DNA from: Nigrospora sphaerica | Lineage: Eukaryota; Ascomycota; Sordariomycetes; Amphisphaeriales; Apiosporaceae | Length of the DNA: 64,000 bases | NCBI GenBank assembly: GCA_018287875.1 | Contig: JAGVVL010000016.1 | Coordinates: forward strand, 1-64,000 | Direction of reading: 5' to 3' | Shown: in pieces, positions 11,649 through 23,798 of the stretch | How positions within the stretch are numbered: position 1 is the stretch's first letter | Layout of the letters: each line of letters begins with the position of its first letter | The notes under the pieces: generated by a model | Seen by the model: the letters and a program-made list of their open reading frames with translations, nothing else | Told to the model about the DNA's origin: nothing | Databases searched by the model: none | Position numbers and translations under genes: made by a program

Positions 11649-12040
11649 TTTCCAGGGAACTTTAAAGAAACTGTCGTTGGGTGACGATTCCAGGCCGTCG
11701 GGTTAGATTTTACCCCTCACCCTGAGTTCGCAACGAGAACCCCCCTGTTTCGCCATCGACGTTCGATTGGCTGCTCGTCTGCGGCTGAGCAGAATCAGCC
11801 CGAGGCGTTTTATCGCGCAGTGCAGGCCGCACGTGAGCGTTCTTTGCTTTTCCGTATTCGTATTTAGCCTAGTTTATTTTCTGGCGCAATGCGGGCGTCG
11901 GTAATAAGCACTATTTTCCTTGTTTTTCGCCCATATTCTGCCCTTTCCCGTCTCCTCTCCGCTTCTACTCGGGCGTAACAACACATCCCATAATAGAGGC
12001 GTCGCTCATCTCGGCCGTTGGCACTGCCGACCAGCCTCCC
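11649..12040. other. divergent intergenic region
   Basis: It separates the minus-strand membrane gene from the plus-strand gene starting at 12,041, and so should contain both promoters. The minus-strand gene is preceded by a CCAATC-type site (cgattgg on the plus strand, 11,764-11,770). No ORF or RNA gene is seen. Confidence 0.45.
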
Positions 12041-12283
12041 ATGGATCCGCACTCTTCCGCAGCCAATGCCACAGTTGGCACCATCTCCAATGATCATGGT
12101 GAGCCCCCCGACTGTCCACGCGCTGCGCGGTCGCGGCAGTCTAATAACACATCATAAGCGCTGGAACTGCTGTTCGACTCTATTCTGAAGCAGCTCGCCA
12201 ACCTGGACGTGTTCCGCCGCAGAAAATCCCCGACGACATTCATAGTGTATGCACACAACAATGCGCAAAAGGGGACGCCATTG
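12041..12283 (+). pseudogene. 5' exons of a host gene cut off by a retrotransposon
   Basis: Exon 1 is 12,041-12,098 (MDPHSSAANATVGTISNDH). A 60-nt intron at 12,099-12,158 starts GTGAGC, has a branch-like tctaataac and ends AAG. Exon 2 continues in frame from 12,159 (ALELLFDSILKQLANLDVF, then RRRKSPTTFIVYA). The phase works exactly across the intron, which is strong evidence for a real gene. The frame then runs into sequence shared with 27,537 onward (retroelement internal region starting ttgggttatcaac) at about 12,284. The rest of the gene is missing, so it is probably dead unless the short peptide still has a role. The family was not recognised. Confidence 0.6.
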
Positions 12284-13021
12284 GGTTATCAACAGATTCT
12301 TCGTTCCTTAAATTGTGACACAACTACAGGTCTCCTTATCCGCTTAGGAAGGCTTCTATTAATATCCCAAACCCTACAGACATTCCGACGGGTACGCAGC
12401 TGTAAGCGCGACCCATACCGCTGAGATGCCGGCCAAACGGGGTGGATCCCTCTACCGGATCACAGAAACTCACAAGGATAACCCGACAATACCTGTGAGG
12501 GTTCCGCCGAGACGAATAACACCAACAACGTTAACGACACCGAGTCCAGATTTATTTAAGAGTGCTCTAAACGCTTTAAGCTAAAGAGATAAATAAAGGA
12601 TCTCTAATAGCAAATAGCTGCCTTAATCTAGTAAATAATAGGAAGTACCTAAGGTATATCACCGCCTATCCTTCCTAATATTAAGGGCTCCAACTAAGGT
12701 TGAGCACCTCCCTAACAGGTTTTCTATAACTAGAAGTTTAAGGACACCGTTAAGTTCGAGACTTAGTTTTGCTAGGTTAAGAATAAGATCTTAATAAACG
12801 TTTCCGTTTTCCATAGACCTCTCGCAGGCTTATATCAAAGGTCGCTTAGGTGGAGATACTAGCGATAATCTTTAACTTTACCTTTAAGATATGCACCCAA
12901 TCCGATCTAGTTATACTAGGCCTTAATATTGTATCTTTAGTAGCAGTATTATAATCCTAACTAAATAGAGGCCGCCTCTTTAGAATTCGAGAACCTTTAT
13001 ATAACTATAGAAATGGATTTT

Positions 13022-13693
13022 TGTTGGAAGTGGTGGTTCGATCGGAAAGAGGAAGCAACCTTTATAAGGGCTCTTTCGATCTCGGAGGCCGTTCCTTAAG
13101 GATAAAGGAACACGGAAGAGTAGGAACTTCTCGAGGGGGTAGAGAGTGAGATCTCTAAGTTGCTTGCTTATTTTCGAGACTATGCACACAAAGAGGAAGA
13201 TTTATCCCTTATTTATACCCTTTTAACCCTTTATCCTCTTAGTAATACAAAGAGGAGACGCGTAAGTGGACGCGTAAGCAGTGACGTGGCTTAGAAGCAC
13301 ATGGACGCTTATAGAACCTCGTGGGACCATGTGAGGCTTGTGGAACCTCATGGAAGTACATGGAAACTGTCATGGATGACATCAGCACGCTAACCACTGA
13401 GCCAAAAGACTAGGTAGACTGGATCGAAGATCCAGTCTATTGCGTGACTTATGTACTTGGAGAGGTTGGCTAACCTCTCACAGAAACTCGTAGAAACTTG
13501 TAGAAGGTTCCAAGTGGCGTAGGCCACGTATTCGGGAAAAGTGGCCCTAGCTTTAGGGTAAGCGGCCCGTGCTGTCGGGTAAGGTGGCCCGAGCTTTAGG
13601 GCATCTCGGTTAAAGGACTAGCTTTTTGATAAATGCATAGCTAAGTCCTTAACGAAGGATAACGGTATAGGGGTAAGCCCTATACTTTTAACA
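13022..13693. repeat. solo LTR (TGTTG...TAACA family) with ATTTT target duplication
   Basis: The sequence begins TGTTGGAAGTGGTGG and ends ctttTAACA, and is flanked by identical ATTTT (13,017-13,021 and 13,694-13,698). It is homologous to the LTRs at 29,595-30,175 (inverted) and 30,790-31,358, whose ends are TGTTG and CAACA. It contains the shared block ggttcgatcgg...ctctttcgatctcggagg. No internal region accompanies it, so it is a solo LTR left by recombination after insertion into E0. Confidence 0.85.
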
Positions 13694-14493
13694 ATTTTTA
13701 AGTTTTTAAGAATAAGTTCCTTTGACTTGCCAGCGAAACTAGCTAAGTTAAGACAGATTGGAAGCGCCTCTTAACCGAAAGCTTACAACAGAGTTATAAA
13801 CAGCCTTTGCCTTCTCTTATATTAAGAGCAGCATTGGATTTGATATGTTTATAACCGAGGCCGCCAGATTACTTTAATCCTCTAGTCTGTTAAGAGTGAC
13901 AACCCTGACGTCGCACGAACCGCGGAAACTATAGCGGCACTCGCCGAACCCCTATCCCCGCCGTCGACCAATCGAGTCTGCTAAGCCATCGGAGAAGCGT
14001 TACATTACCTTAACCTTAGTATGTTAATATAGACCCGATAAACTCCGACGCCTTTTAAAGAACCGACTTTGTCTTAACTATAAAAAGCCTGGCTATTACG
14101 CTAATGATTACTTAAAGAAGCGAGTTAATATCGACTACTCGAACTATATTAACACTTTAGTTAGCTAATAGATAAGAGCTCCCTATCTTTATTTAAACAT
14201 TAATAATCTTATAACTAAGATTCCAAACTTTAACTAAATCGAAGATATTATAGATTTGAAAAACTAGATACCCTTAAATAAGTAGACTCTAATTTAAAGG
14301 AAGTTATCGATATTAAAAACATATAAGATAAGCAATCCTTTAATTTTTTAAGTAAGCACTTAAAGACCGTTTACTTTCCCTTATACTATAGCTTATAATA
14401 GATTGTCTCTCTCTACTTATGCCTTTATCGACACTAGAGTAAGCAGATACTTATTTATAAGCGTAGCCTTTACTTAAAGGCTCCTCTAATACT

Positions 14494-14832
14494 GAGACGG
14501 GGATAGGGAATGATGGCTTGAACCTTGATCAGGCCAATGCACTTTAAGTAGGAACGCTCAACCGTTTGCAGTTAGCTATGTGAGAGACACGCAGACACAC
14601 ACACAACACAATTCAACCTGTTGACCACCATGCTTTATGAATTCACACTCCCTTTGCTCTTGACTTTAAACCTCACTCTTTACCTCCTCACTTGCTGCGA
14701 CCCTTGATCAAGACCATCCACACATCTTTACTTGTGATATTTGACATAAGGGCTCGCAACCACTCCGTTCGGATCGACCTTACGACCGCGTCCTTCCACC
14801 AGACTCCCTTCATCTGGGGTTTGTCTGTTCTA
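14494..14832 (+). repeat. solo LTR of the E2 type inside the E0 protease
   Basis: It starts gagacgggg and ends gtttgtctgttcta, the same termini as the LTRs of the tandem array at 31.5-58.8 kb (which lie in the opposite orientation). It holds two TTGATCA sites (14,51x and 14,70x) and the block gatcgaccttacgaccgcg near its 3' end. Flanks are atact (14,489-14,493) and atacc (14,833-14,837), a 5-bp target duplication with one C-to-T change. Confidence 0.75.
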
Positions 14833-14987
14833 ATACCTACACCTCCTTACTATTTGTGACTTTCATCCTCAACCTATCGGCGGATTCGACGGTACCCTAT
14901 CGCAACTAGTGGACATTACCTTACTGGGACACTTCTAAATCCAGAGCCGTCTCACTACCCGAACCCATTTTCTAGTCCTTAATATAC

Positions 14988-15284
14988 TGGAACCAAGAAA
15001 CCCCGAACTGTGGGAGTCTGGTGGAAAGACACGGTCGTGAGGTCGATCCCAAAAGTAAAGCAGAGGTGAGGATACTGTTGATCAAGGCAGTCCTTAATGT
15101 AGGACAGCAAAAGAGGTTCAAAATAGATACAGAAATGAGTGTGAGAAGCTGCGCCTAGGCGTAGTGGTTGAAGTGAAAGATGGGAAAAACGCCATGGTGT
15201 CTCCCACAAGAACTACGCTTCAGGCTGACCTATATATGCGTACACCCTTGATCAAGGCTGACATAAGCGCCCTGGCCCGGTCTC
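14988..15284 (-). repeat. solo LTR of the E1 type, inverted, inside the E0 protease
   Basis: On the minus strand it runs gagaccgggccaggg ... ggggtttcttggttcca, matching the E1 LTRs in ends, length (297 bp), two TTGATCAA sites and the 3' block ggatcgacctcacgaccgtg. Flanks are tatac (14,983-14,987) and aatac (15,285-15,289), a target duplication with one mismatch. Skipping it restores the order of E0 protease blocks. Confidence 0.8.
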
Positions 15285-16156
15285 AATACGCTACAACGTG
15301 ATAGTCGGTTGTAAATAGTTGGAAACACACGATATAATGCTAAATATTCGTTACCGTCGTCTTCTTTTCCTTAAGGAATAGACCCCCTAGTGTATAGAAT
15401 ATTATATTACTATAGACTAAGCCGGACAGCTTATAGAACCTACTTTTAATACAGACGCCTAACGCTGCGAGCAAAAGATAGCTATAGAAGACTAGCAACG
15501 CTTAGTAAGCCGAAGATCACAATGTCCGGATCCTTTAGTTATCTGTAGTCTATATGCGACCAACACCGATCGCGAGAAGTCGCTACCGATAATTCGATAT
15601 AAGAAAATCCTAACATAATCCATGGCCACTCGTGTGTAAGGACAACGAAACAATAAAGGTATCGCGAAAATAAAACGCGCGTTAGCTAAACTAACCGACG
15701 TGCCCCCACTGTCGCTAACACCGCCACCGAGGGCACCATCGTCCCCAATGGAACGCGACTCTCAAGGACCCTTTATCCGACGCCGGAGCTCGGCAGGAAG
15801 TTTTAAAGAATGTATTGACACTTTTATCTCCGCACCAGCGATAGAAATATCCTACCGCCGAAACCCTTAAGATTAGCACGTCACTAGCGTCCACACGATA
15901 GACAAAATTATCCTTAAGAAGTAAACGTTATAAGGGGACTCGTTACCCTAAACTCGAACACTCTTTGTAAAAAGTATTATAAGTGGTACTAAAGTAATAC
16001 CAGTACTTAAATGTGTTTAGTAAGTTCGAGTCCGATAAGTTACCACTATATTGCACCTGCAATTATAAAATTATCTAAAATAAAAATACTAAGCTAGACG
16101 AGCTCAAAGATACTCGGGCCTACAGAAGATATCGCTTAAAGAAATGGAGACATATT

Positions 16157-16453
16157 AAGACCGGGCCAGGGCTCTTACGTAAGCCTTGATCAAGGGTTTA
16201 CACAAGTATAAGTTAGGCCTCGGAAGCCCAGTTCATAGTTCAGAAGACAGCGCGCTTTTTCCTCCTTTTAATACACTGCTACTCTTACTACGGCACTTCA
16301 CGCTCATTTTTCGTGACTATTTTGAGCTTCTTTTACTTCCCTACGTTAAGGATCATCTTGATCAACGATATCCTCACCTGATTGTCCCTTGGGATCGACC
16401 TCACGACCGTGTCTTTCCACCAAACTCCCTACAGTTTGGGGTTTCTTATTCCA
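16157..16453 (+). repeat. E1 5' LTR
   Basis: Matches 23,799-24,096 with a handful of differences. It starts aagaccggg and ends ttcttattcca. It contains TTGATCAA at about 16,187 and TTGATCAA at about 16,349, and the block gggatcgacctcacgaccg at about 16,391. It carries the element promoter and RNA start and end signals by family knowledge; the TATA element itself is not obvious. Confidence 0.9.
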
Positions 16454-16484
16454 TGGCTCCCTACACAGACTCGAACTGTGAACC
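16454..16484 (+). promoter_or_regulatory. E1 primer binding site
   Basis: The sequence TGGCTCCCTACACAGACTCG continues with aactgtg directly after the LTR end. Its complement reads as a tRNA 3' half: T-stem CACAG/CTGTG (five perfect pairs), loop TTCGAGT, then a 3' strand ending in CCA. Pairing of a tRNA 3' end here primes minus-strand DNA synthesis. The acceptor part is one nucleotide shorter than standard, and the tRNA species is not identified. Confidence 0.75.
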
Positions 16485-17289
16485 TCTTGATTAACAGTCA
16501 GAATTAACTGGGATAGATAGCGACAACTAACTGAACAGAATGAACGTGGAGAATTAAGGAGAATATAAGGCAAGAGCTGGAAGTCGGGAATAATGAGTAC
16601 CCCCAGCATGGATGAAAATATTGTTACCCCTCCCTACGAAAAGAAACACTGCAAGGTGGTGGAGATTATTAATTAAATAACGCAGAACACGATAAACAAG
16701 AAAGCCGAAAGATACCGGGCTAATGTCGGTGTCCGAAGAAATGCCTCGGTATAGAAACAACGGGAACTTACACCGACCGTGGCTAACCTAGCTAACGAAC
16801 TGACCTGCCTAATGTGGCAACTTACAGAGAGGCTAATAGGAGTTGCCGTGTTACTCCTGACATTCTTAGTTGGGACCAGCTCCTATGCCCTCAAGACGCT
16901 GCAATAGATAACACAAATAAGATTAATGATTTTAACAGAGACATATAAAGTTGTCGGTGAGCGAACGGATTAAGGGATTCCGGTACGCGAATACCGACAT
17001 CTAGGGCCAGCCAGGAAGCAAGTCACACACCGGTTCTCGAGGAACCGATTAGCTATCCCAAGACGACTATATAAGAATCCTCCCAGATAACGGAAAAACA
17101 ACATGAGCACTAGATCCAACAGACAAGCCGCGGATTAAGAGACTTCACATATAACAGAGTTCGTGGAGCCTTCCCTTACAACAACCACGTATAAGCAATC
17201 AACTGCCCCTTTAGTCCAAACGCCCAGCCCCTCCCTGAACCTAACGATATCTGCCACTTCCACTCCTAAGAGTGAGAGTCCTCAGGGTA

Positions 17290-18444
17290 TCCCTGATTAG
17301 GGAATCCACCCCTACGACTCTCGGACTTGAGACTCTTACTTAACCCAGGGCACTACCTGTACCTGAGGTTCGACGGTAATAACATCACGGCCTTCCTAGA
17401 AGACTGGGAGAGACACGCCCAGCGGTTCCGTTTCTCCGAAACCGACAAGATTGCAGAGCTGATGGCCTACTGTATCGGTTAAGGAACACTCTCCCAGATC
17501 CATCTAACAATTAAGGAGTGTACTACCTGGCCGGATTTTAAGCAGCGCCTCCTTTCTAACTTCAAGATGGGGGACCTCTTACACCAGCTTCCCCTTAGCG
17601 CGAAGTTATCGGAACTCGAATTTGGACTTAAGCTGTCAGACTATTAAGAGATATACAACTACCTTGTCGAGCATAAGCAAGTCGCCAATACTTTGAAGGC
17701 TGTATCCGCAGTATAAGGAGGTGTCACTAAACCAACGCGAGAGGGTCTGATTAAGCGTTTGCACCCGGATATCTAGCATATGCTATTTAAGAAGAACCGG
17801 CTTGCAGGATATAAAGACACCTTCAAGGACATCTCGGACTGGTTAATCGAGGAGCGCATATTCAGCAACACCCTTAATACTGATGCCGTTAAAATACATA
17901 CTGCGAAGATAATGCCAGATAGGAAGAACCTCGTGTAAGAGAGAGAACCGAAAGAATGACTAAGGACGACACGCGCGTGGATGCCAGGATGATCGACAAT
18001 ACAATCGACGAGATAACTAAGAAGTTCGAAAGTCTCGGGGTTAACCGGATTCAAGCTTTAATCGACGAAAGATTGAAGCAGTTATAGCCGCCTCACTTGC
18101 AAGACAACTCACAGACCTATCCCCATGTTAGCAACATTCAGGCAAGAGAGATGACAGCAGGCGTCGTCGATCGAGACTCCTTTCGACGCGGGGCACCTAG
18201 ATTAGGGTTTTCCTCTTATGGGAGAGGTGGCCAAGGCGGTAGAGGCTCTTACGACCGCATCCTCCCGGATAACAGCGTCCAGTTGCATAACACGTACGGA
18301 CCTGGAGACTGCTATGCTTGCAGTGAGCCCAGCTATAGGAGCAATCGATGCCCCATGTTGGCATACTGCACCGAGCAAGGCTTCCTACACTGGGATGCTG
18401 ATGCCCAGAGATACCGAGCGGGCAAACGAGGAGAAGGCCACTAG
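17290..18444 (+). pseudogene. E1 gag with altered zinc knuckle
   Basis: A Gag capsid-type region starts around 17,350 (FDGNNITAFLEDWERHAQRF, then FSETDKIAELMAYCI), followed by predicted helices. The C-terminal zinc knuckle, at 18,310-18,351, reads CYACSEPSYRSNRCP: the usual Gly and His have become Ser and Tyr, both G:C to A:T changes. TAA/TAG stops interrupt the frame. The last uninterrupted stretch is 18,097-18,444. Gag would package the element RNA. Confidence 0.8.
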
Positions 18445-19439
18445 CTAGACGAGTCGATCTCAGGAGACTACCTCCGCTAAAAGAAACCGGCTATTTGGAT
18501 ATGCCTGATGGATATCTTCTTTAACAGACTGGGAACATATCAGCAGCAAGCGCACGCTAGGAACGAACTATTTAAGCAAGACCTGATTACTTAAGAGGAC
18601 ATGAACGAATTTGTAGCCTATTATGGAAAGAGGCAAATCGTTAATTAAGGATAAGCACAACCAGCTATAATAACCGTTAACTCAGTCGAGACTTACGAAA
18701 CAACTTGTTAACCAGATGTTGACTTCGAATTCATATACGTCGGGCACGACTTAGACAGTCGAGAGATCCTGCGTGTTATAGAAAGGCAAGCCGTGCCACC
18801 ACGAATTACCTCGATCGAGGAAGTTCCAGACGAAGAAACAGTAGCTATTATAGTGAACGCGGGAAGAGAGTAAAGAGAGTAAGACTGGAAGATAGCAGGT
18901 ACGCCTTAAAGGATGCCACTTAGCTAACGAACAGCTGGGCGAAAGGAGATTAACGACGCGACTACCTCGCGACTAGAGGGAAAAAGCTTGATTAAAATCG
19001 ATGTCGACAAATAAGACCAAGCGAATCCTCGAGGAATTTGGCAACTAAAGAAGTTCTGAGTTACCTGGTCAGACCTAGTACCCGGAAGTCCCCAATTTCA
19101 GCTAAGGACTGCTGAAGGTGGCGACAGACGCCATAGACAAACATTAAGGGATTGAAGAAATAATCGACACACGTAGACGGCTTCTTAAGACCCCGACTGC
19201 ATCAACTATACGAGGACCAGTGGAGACCTTAGGAACAGCACTACGACTGAAGGATCAGTAAGGTTTACTAATAGAGCACACCTAGCTAATAAACTACGAT
19301 AAGAAGTGGAGAACACGGAGATGGTTTACAGAAGCGCACTAATCAAGACTCCCCATATACCGTCAACGCGACCGACTTCTTTATAAGACTAGACGAGATC
19401 AAAGCAGCGAGACCTTTAGGACGCCTTCCAGCCAAGGAA

Positions 19440-22400
19440 GTCAGACCTAACGGCGATGAGACTTTAGCACAAGGTCTACTGGACACCGGAGCTGCGATCA
19501 ATGTTATCGTGGACACCTACTGCAAGAAGAACAACCTGCCTTTTATGGCATCCAGCACAGTCCTAAGAGGATGGACGGCAAATTCCGCACCCACCGAGTC
19601 AATAGGGACCCTATTGACTACTACCTTTGGATTGGGGGACGCAAAATCCGGACTTCCTTTTAAGTTGTCAAGGCTGAGAATAGCAGTCATGATATAATTC
19701 TCGGCTTACCTTTCATCTGCGATAGTTGTGCGGTTCATATCTTATAACGTACCCGAGGGCACTCTACCGATAGCCCAGCTTATTATAGGTAATGCGAAGC
19801 TCTATATTCCAGTGATCCCCGATAAGAGGAGCGCTGATTAAGGGAATGCAACCGAAGGCGGCTCCTTAAAAGGCGCGCTACTGAGGAAGACAGCCGGCCT
19901 AGTAGCGATCATAGGCTGGCAAAACCGTCTCTCTCGGCCACACGCTGTGCACTGGCAGAATTAGTTGTCAACACGATCACAGCTGCAGAATCACCTGATC
20001 AAGACCTTCCACGACTAGGAAAGGATGAGACGATCGTTAACAAGATCTCCAACAACGGGCTCCTACTCCTGCTTCAGGGGCTGAGAGATGAGTGCATAGG
20101 GGACAAGGAGGCCACAGCCAGGAACGAGGAGATGCCCTCACCCTCAACCCAGACACACTTGACGACAGCAAGAGTGTCACTTAAGCCACGCCTATAAGAA
20201 CGGAACAACCAAACAGATTAACACCATGTATAAAACAGTCGCCTAGAAAGTGCAGCCAGTGGACGACTACCCTTCGGACGGATCAGTCCTAGCTGGATCG
20301 ACGTTATGGAAATAAAAGGCCTTGGAAGAAATCGCAGGCAGGCTTGCACCTAAGCCGCCAGATGGCCCGATGAAGAACATGCAGCCAAGGTTCACCACTA
20401 TAGGACTTAAAGAGCAACTGACAGATGAGCGATAGGCGGAAATCCTTGATTAGCTGAAACCCTCAGAAATGACACCGGAAGAAACGGCCATTTTCAAGCA
20501 AATCCTCCAGAACCGAGAAGCATGCCTAGCTTAGGACACCATGGATATAGGCTATATTCGGCTAGAGATCTCACCCCTATACGAAATCCGCACGGTACCG
20601 CACGTCGCATAGTAAGCTAAGAGTGTACCAATCCTAGGGGCGCTGATACCAAAGGCAATTGAGGTCCTTAAAAAACGCCTTATTAAAGGATGGCTCGAGG
20701 AAGGCCACGGCCCCTACAGGAACAGCTGGTTCGTGGTCGTAAAGAAGGACGGCAACGTTAAACTCATCAATTCAGCCACTAGGCTTAACGGAGTTACGAT
20801 TAGAGACGCACTTCTGCTAAGAGGCTACGACGAATTCGCGGAATCCTTCGCGAACTGCCAAATACTCTCGGGATTAGATCTCCTTTCTGGATACGACCAC
20901 TGCGCTTTAGCTCCGGCCTCTAGAGACTTGACGGCCTTTTCGACACCGCTAGGAGTCTTACGAATAACAACGCTGCCCTAAGGATTCACTAATTCCCCAG
21001 GACACTTCATCCGCGTTATGGCAAGAATCCTATTCGATATACCAAAGGAAAAGGCCGACTTCTTCTTTGACGACGTCCCAGTTAAAGGACCAACTACACG
21101 ATACGCCGATCAAGAGCTTTACCCTGGGATCCGGCGCTTTATACTGGAACACCTCGAGAACCTAGACGCTGTCCTATTTAATATGGAGCTAGCCGGGGTT
21201 TCAATTAGCGGACCAAAATCGACTTGGTGCTAAAAGCAGATTGAGATCGTAGGCTACCTATACGGCTCCGATGGACGCAAACCACCCGAGAGGAAAGTGA
21301 TCAAGATCATGGAATGGAACGTCTATAGAGACGTCACCGAGTTGAGGAGTTTTCTAGGGCTGGCGGGCTGCTTTCGGGCATGGATCGACCGATATGCGGA
21401 AAAGATAAAGCCACTTACTAAACTCTTACGGAAGGATGAGCCATATAAATGGGGCTCTGATTAAGACGAAGCACTCAACGTCGTCAAGACTGAGATCGCC
21501 AATGCTATGGCACTCGTTAAACCGGAGTACGGCAAGTATAAATTCTACCTGCGGACCGATGCCTCCGGAATTGGCTAGGGAGCTGAGCTTAGACAACTCA
21601 TCAACGGAGAATACCGACCTATTCGCTTCGAATCCGGGTGCTGGAATAATGCTAAGACGAGATACGACTTAGGAAAGCAAGAGTGCCTCGCCATCGTGAA
21701 GGCTCTACGCCGCTTACGGTTGTACCTCTTTGGGGACGAGTTCCTTTTAGAGACAGATGCGAGGACCCTACGGGACCAGCTAAACAACGGCTCTATGAAC
21801 CTCTTGCCTTCAGCACCACTTACACGCTGGCTAGCCTACATTAAGCTATTTGCATTCGAAGTTAGATATATCCCTAGTAGACGGAACCACATTGCTAACG
21901 CGCTATCGCGGAAAGGGAGAGGACCATTAGATAATGAAGATAATGCGGCTGAGGGGGACGTAGACGACTTTATCGAAACACAGATCAATTTGGTGACCAT
22001 AGTAAACCCACAGGATGCACCTAACTTGATTAACGAATACCGCTATTACTTAACCACCCTACAGTTGCCATCGAGACTTTAGAACCCTTCCATAAAGAAC
22101 CTACGCCGGCTAGCGATCAAGTTCAGAACCCAGGCCAGTCACTTCTTCCTCCGGGACGGAGTCCTCTTCAAGAAAGGAACGCACGAAGTACTAATCCGAA
22201 GAGTGGTGGAATCCGTTGATCAGAAGAAGGAGATATTCTAGCAAGCACACCAGGACCTCGGACATAAAGGGAGGGATGCCACCTATAAACGAGTCGCCAA
22301 CTTATACTGGTGGGACAACATGTACACGGATATCCGAGACTGGCAAGCGGCTTGCCTTCGCTATGCCAAAGCATCCGACTAGCGACCTATCGACGCCTAG

Positions 22401-23339
22401 CTGTGGACAGAGCCAGCAGACATCCTCACGACCTGGGTTATGGATGTCCAATATATGCCACCCTGCCAAGGATTTAATGCGATTATTAAGGCCCGTTGCG
22501 AAGCCTCAGGTTACCTGGAAGCCATGGCACTTAAGAAGGTCAACTCGTTAGCAATTTCACGGTTCCTAAAGAGTCGAATCATCTACCAGCACGGTTGTTT
22601 TCGACTCCTCAAGGTCGACGGCGGACCAGAGAACAAGGGCGAGGTCACGAGGATCGCCAATACGCTGGGCTTTCAAGTCAGCACTGGGCTACCCTACAGC
22701 TCGAAGACGTAAGGCCTGATCGAGGGAGGGCACAAGAGTATTGCAAAGAGCCTAATGAAAATGACGAATAGCAGTGGTTATAACTAGGTGGCAGCACTCC
22801 CTTTGGCTGTCTAGGCTAACAGGACAGTGGTGAGGTATTTCGGTATATCCTTATACCGCCTCCTATACGGAAAGGAACTATTGATGCCCTTTAAACTTAG
22901 CATACCAATATAGCGAGTACTTAATTGGGACAAAACCATGGACCACGATGGGCTGCTAAAGCAAAGGATCCGGATGTTGGAAAAACGACCCGAGGACGTC
23001 GAAGCAACTTGCAAAGCAATTGCCACCCAACGAAGACGAAGAGCGTAAGCCGTTAATTAAAGGAGTCACCATAAGATACGCCCAATAGCCTTAACGAAAG
23101 AACACCTGGTTCTAACGTACAACTACGTCCGCCATATCGATATGTCCAACAACAGGAAGCTCCAGTACCGATGGATGGGCCCTTATAGGATCGAGGAGAT
23201 CATACCACATAACCGCTTCAAGCTGAAAGACGTCACTGGACAACCCATCAGAGGAATCTTCCACGGCGACCGACTGAAGGCATTCATCAAAGACCCGGAC
23301 GGAACTTGGGAGCCGGTGGACGCAGATAAGGATATTTAA
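19440..23339 (+). pseudogene. E1 pol: protease, RT, RNase H, integrase
   Basis: Protease: LLDTGAAINVI with the catalytic DTG at 19,482-19,490. RT: NSWFVVVKKDGNVKLINSAT at about 20,720-20,780, catalytic FFFDD at 21,060-21,074 (FFDD in place of YxDD), SFLGLAGCFRAW at about 21,350. RNase H: LRTDASGIG, GKQECLAIVKALRR, LLETDARTLRDQL (21,550-21,790). Integrase: zinc part HQDLGHKGRDATYKRVA with a later CLRY (a Cys lost), catalytic Asp in MDVQYMPP (22,441), Asp in VDGGPEN, Glu in GLIEGGHKS (about 22,720). The C-terminal IPHNRFKLKD...FHGDRLKAF block ends at 23,339. About a dozen Gln-to-stop changes kill the frame. It is most similar to the pol of the 31-58 kb array. Confidence 0.9.
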
Positions 23340-23798
23340 AGTCAGGACAACCCATTGGCACCACCAACCGGTTCTAATTAGCAGAAAGCACTAAAAAGGC
23401 GCCGCAGACAACCGCCTAAGAACAAAGAAAAGCCAGCACCAGCTAAGGATCCCACGACACATATGAAGAACGAACCAACCAGACAAAGCTTGAGATCCTA
23501 ATACCTTCCGGTACCTTACAAGGATACAAACGCATTCCGGGCTTCTTCTAGCCTTGGAAAAATCGTGGGAAAAGCCGGAGCGCTTTCATTGACCTATAGA
23601 ACGGGGACGAGAAAATTCGAGCTATAGGGGACGCCCACATCACCCTGTGCTACCTTCGTAGGTCGCCATGAACTTAATCAAGAGGAACCACAGGCCTGGC
23701 CCTTCTTATATGCCAGCTTGTCTACCACTCCTTTCTACTAAAGCTTTTGCGATGTTTTCAGTTCTTTCTTTCGACACACTTCGCTGTGGGGTACGGTT
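23340..23798 (+). other. E1 tail between pol and 3' LTR
   Basis: A degraded Lys/Pro-rich extension of pol (KRRRRQPPKNKEKPAPAKD) is followed by non-coding sequence and a G-rich priming tract just before the LTR. There is no extra gene here, in contrast to the related element E2, which carries about 4.3 kb of additional genes at this position. Confidence 0.7.

Larger units (their letters stand above)
12284..16156 (+). pseudogene. E0 gag and protease region (highly degraded)
   Basis: Gag-like remnants start near 12,426 (MPAKRGGSLYRITETHK). The protease is recognisable at about 14,400-14,480 (CLSLSTYAFIDTRVSRYLF, replacing the usual DTGA-type block), then PIGGFDGTLSQLV at about 14,870-14,920, and after the solo LTR at 14,988-15,284 the block LETHDIMLNIRYRRLLF at about 15,325. 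The PR-RT linker ISAPAIEISYRRNP (about 15,810-15,860) ends with KEMETY at the E1 insertion point. Each block continues correctly when the solo LTRs are skipped. It is full of TAA/TAG stops and non-functional. Confidence 0.6.

Noticed and set aside
16454..16484. A tRNA gene fragment
   Set aside because: Its position directly after the LTR end and the leading TGG fit a primer binding site; no 5' half of a tRNA is present.
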